From Aquiluna sp. (lineage in GTDB: Bacteria; Actinomycetota; Actinomycetes; Actinomycetales; Microbacteriaceae), in assembly GCA_016780945.1 (NCBI GenBank), contig JADHKY010000014.1:1-15247 (forward strand): a stretch of 15,247 nucleotides of DNA, given 5' to 3'. Below, piece after piece: positions 6,986 to 14,385 of this stretch (positions within the stretch are counted from its first letter, which is position 1; every line of letters starts with the position of its first letter). Below the pieces are notes generated by a model that saw only the letters and a list, made by a program, of their open reading frames with translations, searched no databases and was not told where the DNA came from. The position numbers were made by a program, and so were the translations under genes.

Positions 6986-8056
6986 TTAGTCCCTGCGTAC
7001 AGGGTCTAAAATTATCCCGGAAACACTGTAATCAGAGACAAAATTCCAGATAAGTTCACTGGCATTTGCGCCCTCAAGGCGTTGGTTGAACCAAACGTGT
7101 TGACCCTCTAGGTATTTATAGTGCTGTACCGCCACACCGTTGTTTCCCTGATCATAAACATGTCGTTCAATCGTCATGTCCCCATCGTTGAAAGTATCAA
7201 TTTGTGGTGAAGTATTTGTCTCATTGTGTTCTACCCAAAAATCAACAGCTTCCTGCGCTGATAGCTGCCCAAAAGCTCCCTCATAAGGGATTACCCGGTC
7301 ATCGGTTCCGTGAAGCGTGATTACTCCGATGGGAGATTCCGGTGAACAAGTTTCACCGTTGTCCAGTAGTTGACCTGACACAACTGCAACAGCTGCTACC
7401 AGGTCCTTTTCATAGCAAGCCAAGGCAAAAGCCATCATCCCGCCGTTTGAGAAGCCAGATGCGTATATCCTTTCACGGTTTATTGGGTAGTCACTCTCGA
7501 TCTGTGAGATCAGTTCCCTGACAAACCCTAAGTCGTCCACAGCTGTCTTGTTTTCGGGAGAGTTGGGTAATGCGTTCCAATGCGGAAACCTACTAATACC
7601 AAGAGGAGTCCCTTGAGGGTAGGCCAAAAGGATGCCGTCCCGATCGGCCAATGACCTCATATCCGCCTGTTCCAGTTGACTTTGGGAGTCCAGTCCAAAC
7701 CCGTGAAAACTCAGCATCAGCGGTGCTCCCTCGGTTGGGTTGTATGAATCTGGGACATAGAGCAAAGACTCTCGGGTTTCACCACCAAAGGCGAAACTCA
7801 CATCAATTAGACCCCGGGGCACCTCTGTCCCTTCCATGGGGTTGGTCCCTGGCTGGTCTAACTCTTCCTCTGCTTTGGAATCCTGAATAGGCACAGGTTG
7901 ATCTGCAATTTGCTCAGGCGCCTCCATTTCTTCAACGTTTTGGTCGGGCGAAGGTTGCAATTGGACGTCAACTTCCTCGGGAACCATTTGCGGCTCAGAA
8001 GATTCTGCGCAGCCAACCAGCAGCAGTGTTGCTAAAACTAGCGAGAGGGAGCGCAT
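6986..8056 (-). CDS. Secreted lipoprotein esterase, PHB depolymerase/feruloyl esterase (LpqC-like) family
   Basis: An alpha/beta hydrolase expected to cleave ester bonds outside the membrane; the substrate (polyester, plant feruloyl ester or another) is unknown. I chose ATG 8056, giving 356 residues, because it starts a clean lipoprotein signal MRSLSLVLATLLLVGC with acylated Cys16; the frame stays open 42 codons further upstream but that stretch looks non-coding. Residues 17-80 form a Pro/Glu/Asp-rich acidic tether. The catalytic domain begins near 81: LSFHGFG (115-121, oxyanion region), the nucleophile elbow GFSNGG with Ser203, HGTDDRVIPY with Asp252 or Asp253, and GQHVWF with His320. An in-frame GTG three codons upstream is an alternative start. 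The Shine-Dalgarno is weak. It stands alone between the tRNA and the pullulanase remnant. Confidence 0.85.
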   Translation of the reverse strand: MRSLSLVLATLLLVGCAESSEPQMVPEEVDVQLQPSPDQNVEEMEAPEQIADQPVPIQDSKAEEELDQPGTNPMEGTEVPRGLIDVSFAFGGETRESLLYVPDSYNPTEGAPLMLSFHGFGLDSQSQLEQADMRSLADRDGILLAYPQGTPLGISRFPHWNALPNSPENKTAVDDLGFVRELISQIESDYPINRERIYASGFSNGGMMAFALACYEKDLVAAVAVVSGQLLDNGETCSPESPIGVITLHGTDDRVIPYEGAFGQLSAQEAVDFWVEHNETNTSPQIDTFNDGDMTIERHVYDQGNNGVAVQHYKYLEGQHVWFNQRLEGANASELIWNFVSDYSVSGIILDPVRRD

Positions 8057-8207
8057 GGAAGGCACAAGCCTGGTCGCTGACTTAAGATTCCCACTCTGCG
8101 CAGATTTTCGTGTAAGACCATAAGGCAAAAAAGAAATTTCCAGCTGATGCTCTGGGGGTCCACGATCGGTGCTTGCAATCAACCCAAATGTCGAAATGGG
8201 TCAGAGG

Positions 8208-8281
8208 TGGGGCGTGCGGGACTTGAACCCGCGACCGACGGATTATGAGTCCGCTGCTCTAACCAGCTGAGCTAACGCCCC
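8208..8281 (-). tRNA. tRNA with anticodon CAU, probably tRNA-Ile2 (lysidine type)
   Basis: A 74-nt cloverleaf: acceptor GGGGCGT/ACGCCCC, D arm GCTC...GAGC, anticodon loop CTCATAA with anticodon CAT, T arm GCGGG-TTCAAGT-CCCGC, discriminator A. CCA is not encoded (CC then T follows). CAU can belong to elongator Met or to the Ile2 tRNA that TilS converts to read AUA. The anticodon arm and variable region (GCGGA...TCCGT, then CGGTC) look more like Ile2, and the lack of initiator features excludes fMet. Confidence 0.93.
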
Positions 8282-8302
8282 CAGCCTGCACTCGAGTTTA
8301 CC

Positions 8303-8316
8303 CGCCTCCAGAGGCG
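8303..8316 (-). terminator. Short hairpin after the BASS transporter gene
   Basis: CGCCTC and GAGGCG flank two bases, giving a 5-bp stem with a 4-nt loop, 14 bp past the BASS stop and before the tRNA. On the minus strand it is followed by GGTAAACTCG, so there is no good T-tract and termination is doubtful. Confidence 0.25.
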
Positions 8317-8329
8317 TTTCTGGGAACCC

Positions 8330-9292
8330 CTAGAGCAGGTTAGGTATCTTCTGCTCCGCTGCGAGGTTGGCCCTTCGGAATACAAGCGTCACAGCCGTCG
8401 AAATCAATACGATGAACAGCGAGTAGAGCGCAGGAACCAAAAGGATCTGGTCTATGCCTGGGTTGTCAATGTAAACGGCAATGATTACCGCAATCGCCAG
8501 CGGACCATTATTGATGCCAGTCTCAAGGGCGACTGTTCGAGCATTCATTGGATGCATCTTGAATAGCTTCGTTAGGTAGTAAGCGGCGGTTATTCCAACA
8601 AGGCCCATTCCAATAGCTACCGCGTATGTTGGCCACTCCGTGCTCATGAGCAAAGGCCAGTTACGTGGAACCCAAATGATGATTAGGAACGGAATGAACA
8701 GCAGTCCAAGCGCACCACCAATTAGCTCTAGAACAGCTCCGATGTTTGCACTCAGCCTGCGAAGAAACATTCCTAGGGCAACCGGCACGATAAGACCGAA
8801 GATAACCAGTGCCAGCTCGCTGAATTCAATACTTAGTGACTCATCGAGCCCTAGGAAGTTTGAGTAAATGAACAGTGCGGCTGGAGTCATGATGAATGCC
8901 CAGAGGGTCGAATTCACCGTCATGGTGACGCTAAGCGCCAGGTTGCCCTTCGAGAAGTAGGTAAAGAGGTTTGAGGTGGTACCCGCCGGCACGCTACCCA
9001 TGATCAAAGCCCCGAGCGCGACGAGCATGATGCCCTCGACAGAAGAGAACGGCAGGAGCACCGAGATGATTAGTAGGTAGGTGACCAGCGGCATGATGCC
9101 GAACTGAGTTACCCAGCCAATGATCAAGCCCCACGGGCGCCTCAGAGCCAGCCCAAAGTCCTTTGGAGTAAGTCCTGCACCGAGGCCAAACATAATTGTT
9201 ACGACGAAGATGCGAAGTAGCAGCTCCTCAAATTCGTTGACAACGGTTGCCGCATTTGCCTCTTCGGCCGCCAGGATCATCAGTTCTCTCAT
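8330..9292 (-). CDS. Bile acid:sodium symporter (BASS) family transporter
   Basis: A 320-residue membrane carrier with about nine or ten hydrophobic segments. BASS members use sodium to move organic anions such as bile acids, pantoate or keto acids. Seen: MFGLGAGLTPKDF (34-46), the first-helix signature; GSVPAGTTSNLFTYFSKGNLALSVTMT (99-125), the crossover region; and ETGINNGPLAIAV (257-269), the second crossover. The ATG at 9292 begins 2 bp after the acyl-CoA ligase stop. An AGGGAG sequence inside the ligase end serves as ribosome binding site, so the two are translationally coupled. That arrangement suggests the imported compound is a carboxylate activated by the ligase; this is inference. 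Met5 is an alternative start. Confidence 0.88.
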   Translation of the reverse strand: MRELMILAAEEANAATVVNEFEELLLRIFVVTIMFGLGAGLTPKDFGLALRRPWGLIIGWVTQFGIMPLVTYLLIISVLLPFSSVEGIMLVALGALIMGSVPAGTTSNLFTYFSKGNLALSVTMTVNSTLWAFIMTPAALFIYSNFLGLDESLSIEFSELALVIFGLIVPVALGMFLRRLSANIGAVLELIGGALGLLFIPFLIIIWVPRNWPLLMSTEWPTYAVAIGMGLVGITAAYYLTKLFKMHPMNARTVALETGINNGPLAIAVIIAVYIDNPGIDQILLVPALYSLFIVLISTAVTLVFRRANLAAEQKIPNLL

Positions 9293-9294
9293 GG

Positions 9295-11022
9295 CTATGC
9301 TCCCTTGCTTGTGTCGCTGGATGAGGATGCGGTGGCGAGTGCCCCGTCCCTTAGTTCTCTGCGGAGAATCTTGCCGATTGGGCTCATGGGTAGCTCGTCA
9401 ACAAAGGTAACCATTGATGGCACCTTGTAGGCAGCCATGTGCTCCCTGCAGTAGGCAATGATCTCTTCCCTCGAAGGCTCTTGGAGAGACGAGACGACGA
9501 AGGCCGCAACCTTCTCACCGCTCTTCTCGTCAGGCATTCCAATGACACCCACTTCGGTAACACCATCCATGGCCGCAATGGTCTCTTCGATTTGGTTTGG
9601 ATAAACGTTGAAACCGCTCACCAAAATCATGTCCTTCTTGCGGTCGACGATGGTGAAGTATCCGTCCTCGTCCATCTCTCCGATGTCTCCGGTGTGGAGC
9701 CACCCATCAACCAGAGTGGAATTGGTCTCGTCTTCTCTTTGCCAGTAGCCCTTCATGATCTGAGGGCCCTTGGCCACAAGTTCTCCGGCTTCGCCCTGCT
9801 TCACTGGCTTTCCGTTTTCATCAACACAGCGCATGAGTGTCGATGGCACCGGGATGCCAATAGAGCCAATTTTAACCTTTCCACCAAGGGGGTTGAAGGA
9901 TATAACTGGCGAAGACTCCGTAAGACCGTAACCCTCAACAATTGGAGTTCCGGTTACCTCTTGCCACTTCGTGGCTACAGATTCGTGCAGCGCCATGCCG
10001 CCTGCGGCCGAGGCTACGAGATGCTTGGGAGGTCGATCTGTGAACCACCGCTCGTTTAGCAGTGCGTTGAACAAGGTGTTCACTCCGGTCAGCCAGGTCA
10101 CCTTGTAGTTCTCGAATGCTCTCTTGAGGTTCGATGGTGGCCTTGGAGATGGGACAAGAATGTTTCTCGCGCCGACGTAGTAGAAACCCAGCAGGTTTAC
10201 GGTGAAAGCGAAGATGTGGTACAGCGGCAGGGCGGTCAGGACGATCTCCTTACCCTCCTGGATGTACTTGCCATTCATCTGAAGCATCTGAATCGTGTTG
10301 GAAACCAGATTGCCGTGGGTCAACATTGCACCCTTTGAGACTCCTGTGGTTCCTCCCGTGTACTGCAAGGCTGCAAGAGAGTCCCGTCCAATCCCTTCTA
10401 GATAATCCTTGCCCGAAGCCTGGGCCTTGCCCTTAGCTAGTGCGTCTTTGAAAAGCGTGTGAGAGACCTCAACTGGTGGCAGCGACCGACTCCAATAGCG
10501 CTGAACCCCCCTTATGACCTTCCCTACAACCGCTGGGAAGAATTCGGAGATCTTTACCGTAACCACGGTCTCGATGTTGGTCTTGCCAATTACCTCTGGA
10601 AGCCTGTCGGCAAACATGTCTATGACAACCAGTGCCTTGGCCCCCGAGTCACGGAACTGGTGGACCATCTCGGGTGCCGTGTAGAGGGGATTGGTGTTCA
10701 CAATCACGCAACCGGCTTTTAGAATTCCGAAGGCCACAACCGGATAACTCAGACAGTTAGGCATTTGAACGGCGACCCTGTCACCCTGCACGAGACCAAG
10801 CTCTTCACGAAGGTAAGCGGCGAAATGGTCGGAAAGCTCATCAACCTTTTCGTAGGTCAAAGTGCCATTCATGCCGTTGGGCATTACCTGGGTAAAGGCC
10901 TTTTGACCGGAGTACTTCTTAGATGCTTCGCCCATAAGTGAGGGCAGGTGGTGGTGAGGAATCTCCGGTAGTTCTTTTGCTACCTCTTGTGGGTAGTGGT
11001 CAAGCCAGATTGCGTCGGTCAT
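9295..11022 (-). CDS. fadD: Long-chain fatty-acid--CoA ligase (AMP-dependent acyl-CoA synthetase)
   Basis: Activates a fatty or other carboxylic acid to its CoA thioester through an acyl-adenylate. The 575-residue length is typical of FadD. Seen: P-loop YTGGTTGVSKGAM (221-233), adenylate motif GYGLTESSP (364-372), WLHTGDIGEMDEDGYFTIVD with Asp446, the hinge RKKDMILVSGFNVYPNQIEE (461-480), and catalytic Lys551 in PIGKILRREL. The last 15 residues are a Ser/Ala tail. The ATG at 11022 has AGGAG 5 nt upstream, whose bases border a leader hairpin (11031-11058). It is the first gene of a two-gene unit with the BASS carrier. Chain-length preference cannot be read from sequence, and a non-fatty carboxylate remains possible given the partner. 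Confidence 0.93.
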   Translation of the reverse strand: MTDAIWLDHYPQEVAKELPEIPHHHLPSLMGEASKKYSGQKAFTQVMPNGMNGTLTYEKVDELSDHFAAYLREELGLVQGDRVAVQMPNCLSYPVVAFGILKAGCVIVNTNPLYTAPEMVHQFRDSGAKALVVIDMFADRLPEVIGKTNIETVVTVKISEFFPAVVGKVIRGVQRYWSRSLPPVEVSHTLFKDALAKGKAQASGKDYLEGIGRDSLAALQYTGGTTGVSKGAMLTHGNLVSNTIQMLQMNGKYIQEGKEIVLTALPLYHIFAFTVNLLGFYYVGARNILVPSPRPPSNLKRAFENYKVTWLTGVNTLFNALLNERWFTDRPPKHLVASAAGGMALHESVATKWQEVTGTPIVEGYGLTESSPVISFNPLGGKVKIGSIGIPVPSTLMRCVDENGKPVKQGEAGELVAKGPQIMKGYWQREDETNSTLVDGWLHTGDIGEMDEDGYFTIVDRKKDMILVSGFNVYPNQIEETIAAMDGVTEVGVIGMPDEKSGEKVAAFVVSSLQEPSREEIIAYCREHMAAYKVPSMVTFVDELPMSPIGKILRRELRDGALATASSSSDTSKGA

Positions 11023-11030
11023 GAACTCTC

Positions 11031-11058
11031 CTTCGTCGACTCGATACCACCGACGAAG
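11031..11058 (-). promoter_or_regulatory. Inverted repeat in the fadD leader next to its ribosome binding site
   Basis: CTTCGTCG (11031-11038) and CGACGAAG (11051-11058) are a perfect 8-bp inverted repeat with a 12-bp centre. In the minus-strand RNA the 3' arm ends in AAG, continuous with the GGAG of the fadD ribosome binding site. An 8-bp palindrome CGCCGGCG (11059-11066) is directly adjacent. It could be a leader hairpin or a DNA operator for a fatty-acid repressor; neither role is demonstrated. Confidence 0.35.
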
Positions 11059-11084
11059 CGCCGGCGTTGGAGTCCTCTATGAAG

Positions 11085-11090
11085 ATAATA
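11085..11090 (-). promoter_or_regulatory. Candidate -10 element for fadD
   Basis: TATTAT on the minus strand would start a transcript near 11078 with a 55-nt leader that contains the inverted repeat. I find no recognisable -35 at normal spacing, so this is a weak call. The rest of the 130-bp gap 11023-11152 shows nothing else I can name. Confidence 0.25.
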
Positions 11091-11152
11091 GGCAAAAAAC
11101 ACCTTGCGCATTTGAGAAAGTTAGTTTTTCCCTAGCCTGGAGCCGGCGGTAA

Positions 11153-12568
11153 CTAGCGGTCCCGCCTCTTTCTAAATTTCTTTGCCTGTCTCTTTACCTC
11201 AGCTCGCAGCTCACCTATCTGGCCCATAACGCCTTCTCGGACATCAGAGAGCCGCTCTCGAGCCTCTTGCCCGAGGTCCTCTGCGCGTCGGCGAAGGCCC
11301 ACCGCATCCTCTCTCCAGTCCTGCAAACGAGCGCGAACTGAGTCGTTTAGGCGTCCAATTGGCAACATGTATGAGGGGCGGTTGTCGTCTGTCGTTGGCA
11401 CAGCCTCTCCAACCCCCTGGTAGAGGTCTTCGAAGATCTTGAGCGTGCGCTCAATGTCGTGTGAACGAATTAGGTGCAGCGAATTTTCACTTAGCCTGGC
11501 AAGTTCTGCCTGATCTGCAGTGAGGATCCTTCTGAGTCTCTCTGCGAGTCGGTCCACATCTCCCGGAGGAAAAAGGTAACCGTTGTCCCCATCGTGAACC
11601 AGGTGGGGAAGAGCCATGGCATCTGCCCCAATCACAGGACGGCCGCTAGCCATCGCCTCCATGGTCGCTATTGACTGAAGCTCTGCGATAGAGGGCATCA
11701 CAAAGACCGTGCAGCGCTCGTAGATTCCCGGAAGCTCCTGATCACTCACGTGACCTAGGAAGTGAACTCGGTCTTCTATCCCAAGCTCACGTGCGAGCGC
11801 ACCAAGACGCTGACGCTCTCCCCCATCTCCCACCAGCTCCACCTGGAGCTTCGGATGCTCCGTTAGCTTCGCAACCGCTCTTAGAAGGACGTCAATCTTC
11901 TTCTCGTCATCCAGACGACCCAGGAACAGGGCCACCGGGTTTGAGTTGTCGGTAGGTGTGCTGTTAGCAAATCTCGAAGCGTCGATACCACAGCTGATGG
12001 CTAGGACTCCGCTGACCTTTGCTGCGTCCTCCAGAAGTTCAGCTGCGCGCTTTGTGGGCGTTGTTAGCGCGTCCATCTTTCTGAGGATTCGACCTGCATC
12101 AGCCCAAATAATTTTCATTGCCAGCGGGTGCAAGAACTTGGGCAGTAAGGAATAGCGCATCAGGTTTTCAGGCATAACGTGATTCGTGGCTATTACCCTC
12201 AGTCGCTGTCTCCGAGCGGCCTGCAGAGCAAACCTGCCAACCATCAAGTGAGACTGAATATGGACCGCGTGGGGTCGAACCTCTCTGAGCATCTTGGCAA
12301 TCTTCCCAGTCATGCCCCAAGGTTCAGGCCAGCGCAGGGTTTTGTGCTGCGGGACCTTGTGGGAGCGGAGCCTGTGGACAATCATGTCCACCCCGTCATG
12401 GTTTTCAATCCGCGGCCCCTCAGAAGTATCAAAGGCGGGGGCAATGATGTGCACCTCGTGCCCCTTGCGAACTAGGCCACCCGCCAGACGTTCGGCAAAC
12501 CTTGCTGCCCCGTTTATGTCGGGTGCGAAGGTGTCACACGGAATAACGATCCGAAGTGAGCTGGCCAT
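11153..12568 (-). CDS. GT4 family glycosyltransferase with C-terminal hendecad helix
   Basis: A 471-residue retaining glycosyltransferase of GT-B fold. Seen: FAPDINGAARFAERLAGGL (14-32), the glycine-rich acceptor-side loop; TNHVMPEN (128-135); FLGRLDDEKKID (215-226), the nucleotide-sugar side; and the EX7E motif with Glu296 and Glu304 in IAELQSIATMEAMASGRPVI. This resembles actinobacterial lipid or mannosyl transferases of the MgtA/PimB type and diacylglycerol glucosyltransferases. Residues 388-405 are a linker, and 407-471 are highly charged with hydrophobic positions at strict 4-3-4 spacing, ending in the basic tail KKFRKRRDR; this may bind membrane or self-associate. It starts 3 bp after the DMT gene stop, with AGG 7 nt upstream, so the two are probably coupled. 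Donor and acceptor are unknown. Confidence 0.87.
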   Translation of the reverse strand: MASSLRIVIPCDTFAPDINGAARFAERLAGGLVRKGHEVHIIAPAFDTSEGPRIENHDGVDMIVHRLRSHKVPQHKTLRWPEPWGMTGKIAKMLREVRPHAVHIQSHLMVGRFALQAARRQRLRVIATNHVMPENLMRYSLLPKFLHPLAMKIIWADAGRILRKMDALTTPTKRAAELLEDAAKVSGVLAISCGIDASRFANSTPTDNSNPVALFLGRLDDEKKIDVLLRAVAKLTEHPKLQVELVGDGGERQRLGALARELGIEDRVHFLGHVSDQELPGIYERCTVFVMPSIAELQSIATMEAMASGRPVIGADAMALPHLVHDGDNGYLFPPGDVDRLAERLRRILTADQAELARLSENSLHLIRSHDIERTLKIFEDLYQGVGEAVPTTDDNRPSYMLPIGRLNDSVRARLQDWREDAVGLRRRAEDLGQEARERLSDVREGVMGQIGELRAEVKRQAKKFRKRRDR

Positions 12569-12571
12569 CTA

Positions 12572-13462
12572 CTACCTATCCCCCGACAGTTGCGGGTGAA
12601 CCTTTGAAAGCAGGAGGACGCCTGCTAAAGCAACGAACCCCGCAATGATAAACCCGATGATGTCAGCAAATTGAGCTTGAGAAGCCTCCCCTAGGATGAT
12701 GATGGCTATCCCCACGGCAATTGCAGGGTCGATCACAGTGAGACCCGCAATAACCAAGTCCGGGGGGCCCGAAGCGTAGGCATTTTGCACGAACCAACCA
12801 CCCAGGAAGGTAGCACCAACCAAAGAGGCTGCGGCTAGGAGTGTTAAGAGGTCAAAATCTGCCTGGTAGAGCCTTTGAATAACAACCTTGGCAAGTGACG
12901 CAACAAACCCGTAAAGCACGCCCGCTCCCGAGATGTAGGTAAGGGCACCAACCTGCCCCCTTGTGAGGGCAAAGCCAAACCCGAAAAGAAGCAGCAGTAA
13001 AAAGAGAATGCCGACTACCTGGAGCAGCTTTTCATTGCTCATCTCGACGTTGATTGCCGAGGAGGCTGCAAAGGTAACGAAGGAACCAACGCCCAACATC
13101 GTCAGCGCAATCGCGGAGATGGTCTTCACGTCAAGCTTGATGCCGTAAATCCGAGCATTTAATACAGAGGTAATGATCAGTGCAATGGCACCAATGGGCT
13201 GCACAACGATGAGGGGGGCTAGGGCTAGGGCGCCGAGCTGAAAAAGAACTGCCAGCACCAAGAAAGTGGTTCCCGTTAGCCACCTAGGCCGCTTGAGTAG
13301 ATCAATGATCTGACGAATGTGAAGTGAGCCAATTTTGGGCTGATCAGGGGCGTGGTGCTTGGTTACCGCATCGTTTTGAAACTGAGCTCCCAGAGACAAG
13401 AAGGCAGCCCCACAGATAGCGAGGAGAATGGCGAGTGCTCTTAGCAACTCAGGTGAAGACAA
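12572..13462 (-). CDS. DMT/NIPA-like multi-pass membrane protein
   Basis: A 296-residue protein with about nine or ten hydrophobic helices in the drug/metabolite transporter superfamily. A first helix with LGAQFQNDAV is followed by a short cytoplasmic loop, LLKRPRWLTGTTFLVLAVLFQ, and the motif VVQPIGAIALIITSVLNARI, which is typical of the NIPA/EamA-like group found in actinobacteria; the second half repeats it as LTVIDPAIAVGIAIIILGE. The start is TTG at 13462-13460 with GGGAG 7 nt upstream. It is the first gene of a unit with the GT4 glycosyltransferase, 3 bp apart, which suggests a shared envelope or glycolipid role; that is inference. NIPA proteins are described as magnesium transporters, but no substrate residue here settles this. 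Confidence 0.75.
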   Translation of the reverse strand: MSSPELLRALAILLAICGAAFLSLGAQFQNDAVTKHHAPDQPKIGSLHIRQIIDLLKRPRWLTGTTFLVLAVLFQLGALALAPLIVVQPIGAIALIITSVLNARIYGIKLDVKTISAIALTMLGVGSFVTFAASSAINVEMSNEKLLQVVGILFLLLLLFGFGFALTRGQVGALTYISGAGVLYGFVASLAKVVIQRLYQADFDLLTLLAAASLVGATFLGGWFVQNAYASGPPDLVIAGLTVIDPAIAVGIAIIILGEASQAQFADIIGFIIAGFVALAGVLLLSKVHPQLSGDR

Positions 13463-13517
13463 ACTGACACTCCCGTCTGCAGAGCAGCCCTACCAGCCTA
13501 AACCACCGCGGTTTTTG

Positions 13518-13527
13518 ATTGTAGATT
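13518..13527. promoter_or_regulatory. Overlapping divergent -10 elements for def and the DMT gene
   Basis: TAGATT (13522-13527, plus) ends 6 nt before the def ATG, placing transcription start at the ATG itself. TACAAT (13523-13518, minus) would serve the DMT/GT4 unit with a leader of about 50 nt. The two hexamers share two base pairs, so polymerase could occupy only one at a time. No convincing -35 is seen on either side. Confidence 0.4.
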
Positions 13528-13533
13528 TGAGCC

Positions 13534-14097
13534 ATGACCGTCCTGCCAATCCGGATAACCGGAGAGCCTGTGCTTCACGAGAGAGCCTTGGACGTGCAAG
13601 AAATCACCTCTGAGATTAAAGAGCTAATCTCAGACATGTTTGACACCATGGACAAAGCTCCGGGCGTGGGTCTGGCTGCCCCCCAGGTTGGTGTTGGGTT
13701 GCGGATATTTGTCTTTGACTACGAGGTTGAAGACACGCGGTTTCGCGACGTGGCAATAAACCCTGTGCTAGAGATTGAGCCCTACGACGAGGCTGACCCG
13801 GACGAAGATCTGGAGGTTGAGGGGTGCCTTTCCATCCCCGGCGAGAGATTCCCACTAAAGCGCTCAGAAAGAGTCGTCCTCAAAGCCACGGATGAATCTG
13901 GGGAGCACTACGAGATCGCTGCTGAGGGCTGGCTGGCGAGGATCTTCCAACATGAGTTTGACCACCTAAATGGAACCCTCTACGCGGACAGGCTCATTGA
14001 GCCCTACCATTCAGAAGCTCTGGAGGTCATCGAAGAAAATGGCTGGGGACTTTCGGGCAACAGCTGGATGCCCGGGATTGACTACTTAGAGCCCTAG
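13534..14097 (+). CDS. def: Peptide deformylase
   Basis: Removes the N-formyl group from nascent proteins at the ribosome exit; an essential metalloenzyme. 187 residues. All three motifs are intact: GVGLAAPQ (44-51), EGCLS with metal ligand Cys98, and QHEFDHLNG with His140, catalytic Glu141 and His144. The C-terminal extension ending GWGLSGNSWMPG is typical of actinobacterial deformylases. The ATG at 13534 has no Shine-Dalgarno but a -10-like TAGATT ends 6 nt before it, so a leaderless mRNA is likely. The last 12 bp overlap the 3' end of azlD on the other strand. Confidence 0.97.
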   Translation: MTVLPIRITGEPVLHERALDVQEITSEIKELISDMFDTMDKAPGVGLAAPQVGVGLRIFVFDYEVEDTRFRDVAINPVLEIEPYDEADPDEDLEVEGCLSIPGERFPLKRSERVVLKATDESGEHYEIAAEGWLARIFQHEFDHLNGTLYADRLIEPYHSEALEVIEENGWGLSGNSWMPGIDYLEP

Positions 14098-14385
14098 AGC
14101 GCGCAATCCAGCTGCGACCAGTGCACCGGCCAATACCACCAAGATGTAGGGCGCTCGAATAGCTAGCAGAACCGCGGCAACTGCCAGCGCACCAAGCCTT
14201 GCATCAATCACTATTTGACCCTCCGTGCTGAACCCCTGGATGGCCACCAAAGCAGCTAGCAGCGCGACAGTTACCCTGTCGGCAAAGCCTCTGAAGCGCT
14301 CGGTAATGAACCTCTCAGGCACAAGGTAACCGAGCAGCTTCCAACTATAAACGGCGAGGGAGGCCAGGATGACTGTCAAAATCAT
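14086..14385 (-). CDS. azlD: Branched-chain amino acid exporter, small subunit (AzlD family)
   Basis: A 99-residue membrane protein with about four hydrophobic segments, the usual AzlD size. A conserved early motif, YSWKLLGYLVPERF (13-26), is followed by two hydrophobic helices around 35-90. AzlD works with AzlC (BrnFE in Corynebacterium) to export branched-chain amino acids such as isoleucine, leucine, valine and sometimes methionine. The ATG at 14385 overlaps the azlC stop by 4 bp. The stop overlaps the tail of def by 12 bp in the convergent direction, leaving no room for a terminator between the two units. Confidence 0.9.
   Translation of the reverse strand: MILTVILASLAVYSWKLLGYLVPERFITERFRGFADRVTVALLAALVAIQGFSTEGQIVIDARLGALAVAAVLLAIRAPYILVVLAGALVAAGLRALGL

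Noticed and set aside
8057..8182. Longer N-terminus for the LpqC-like esterase
   Set aside because: The extra 42 residues are not signal-like, and the lipoprotein signal begins exactly at ATG 8056; a long leader would bury it.
9439..10059. Open frame of 206 codons on the plus strand inside fadD
   Set aside because: It lies wholly antisense to a well-supported acyl-CoA synthetase, has no family motifs, and is explained by codon bias leaving the opposite frame open.
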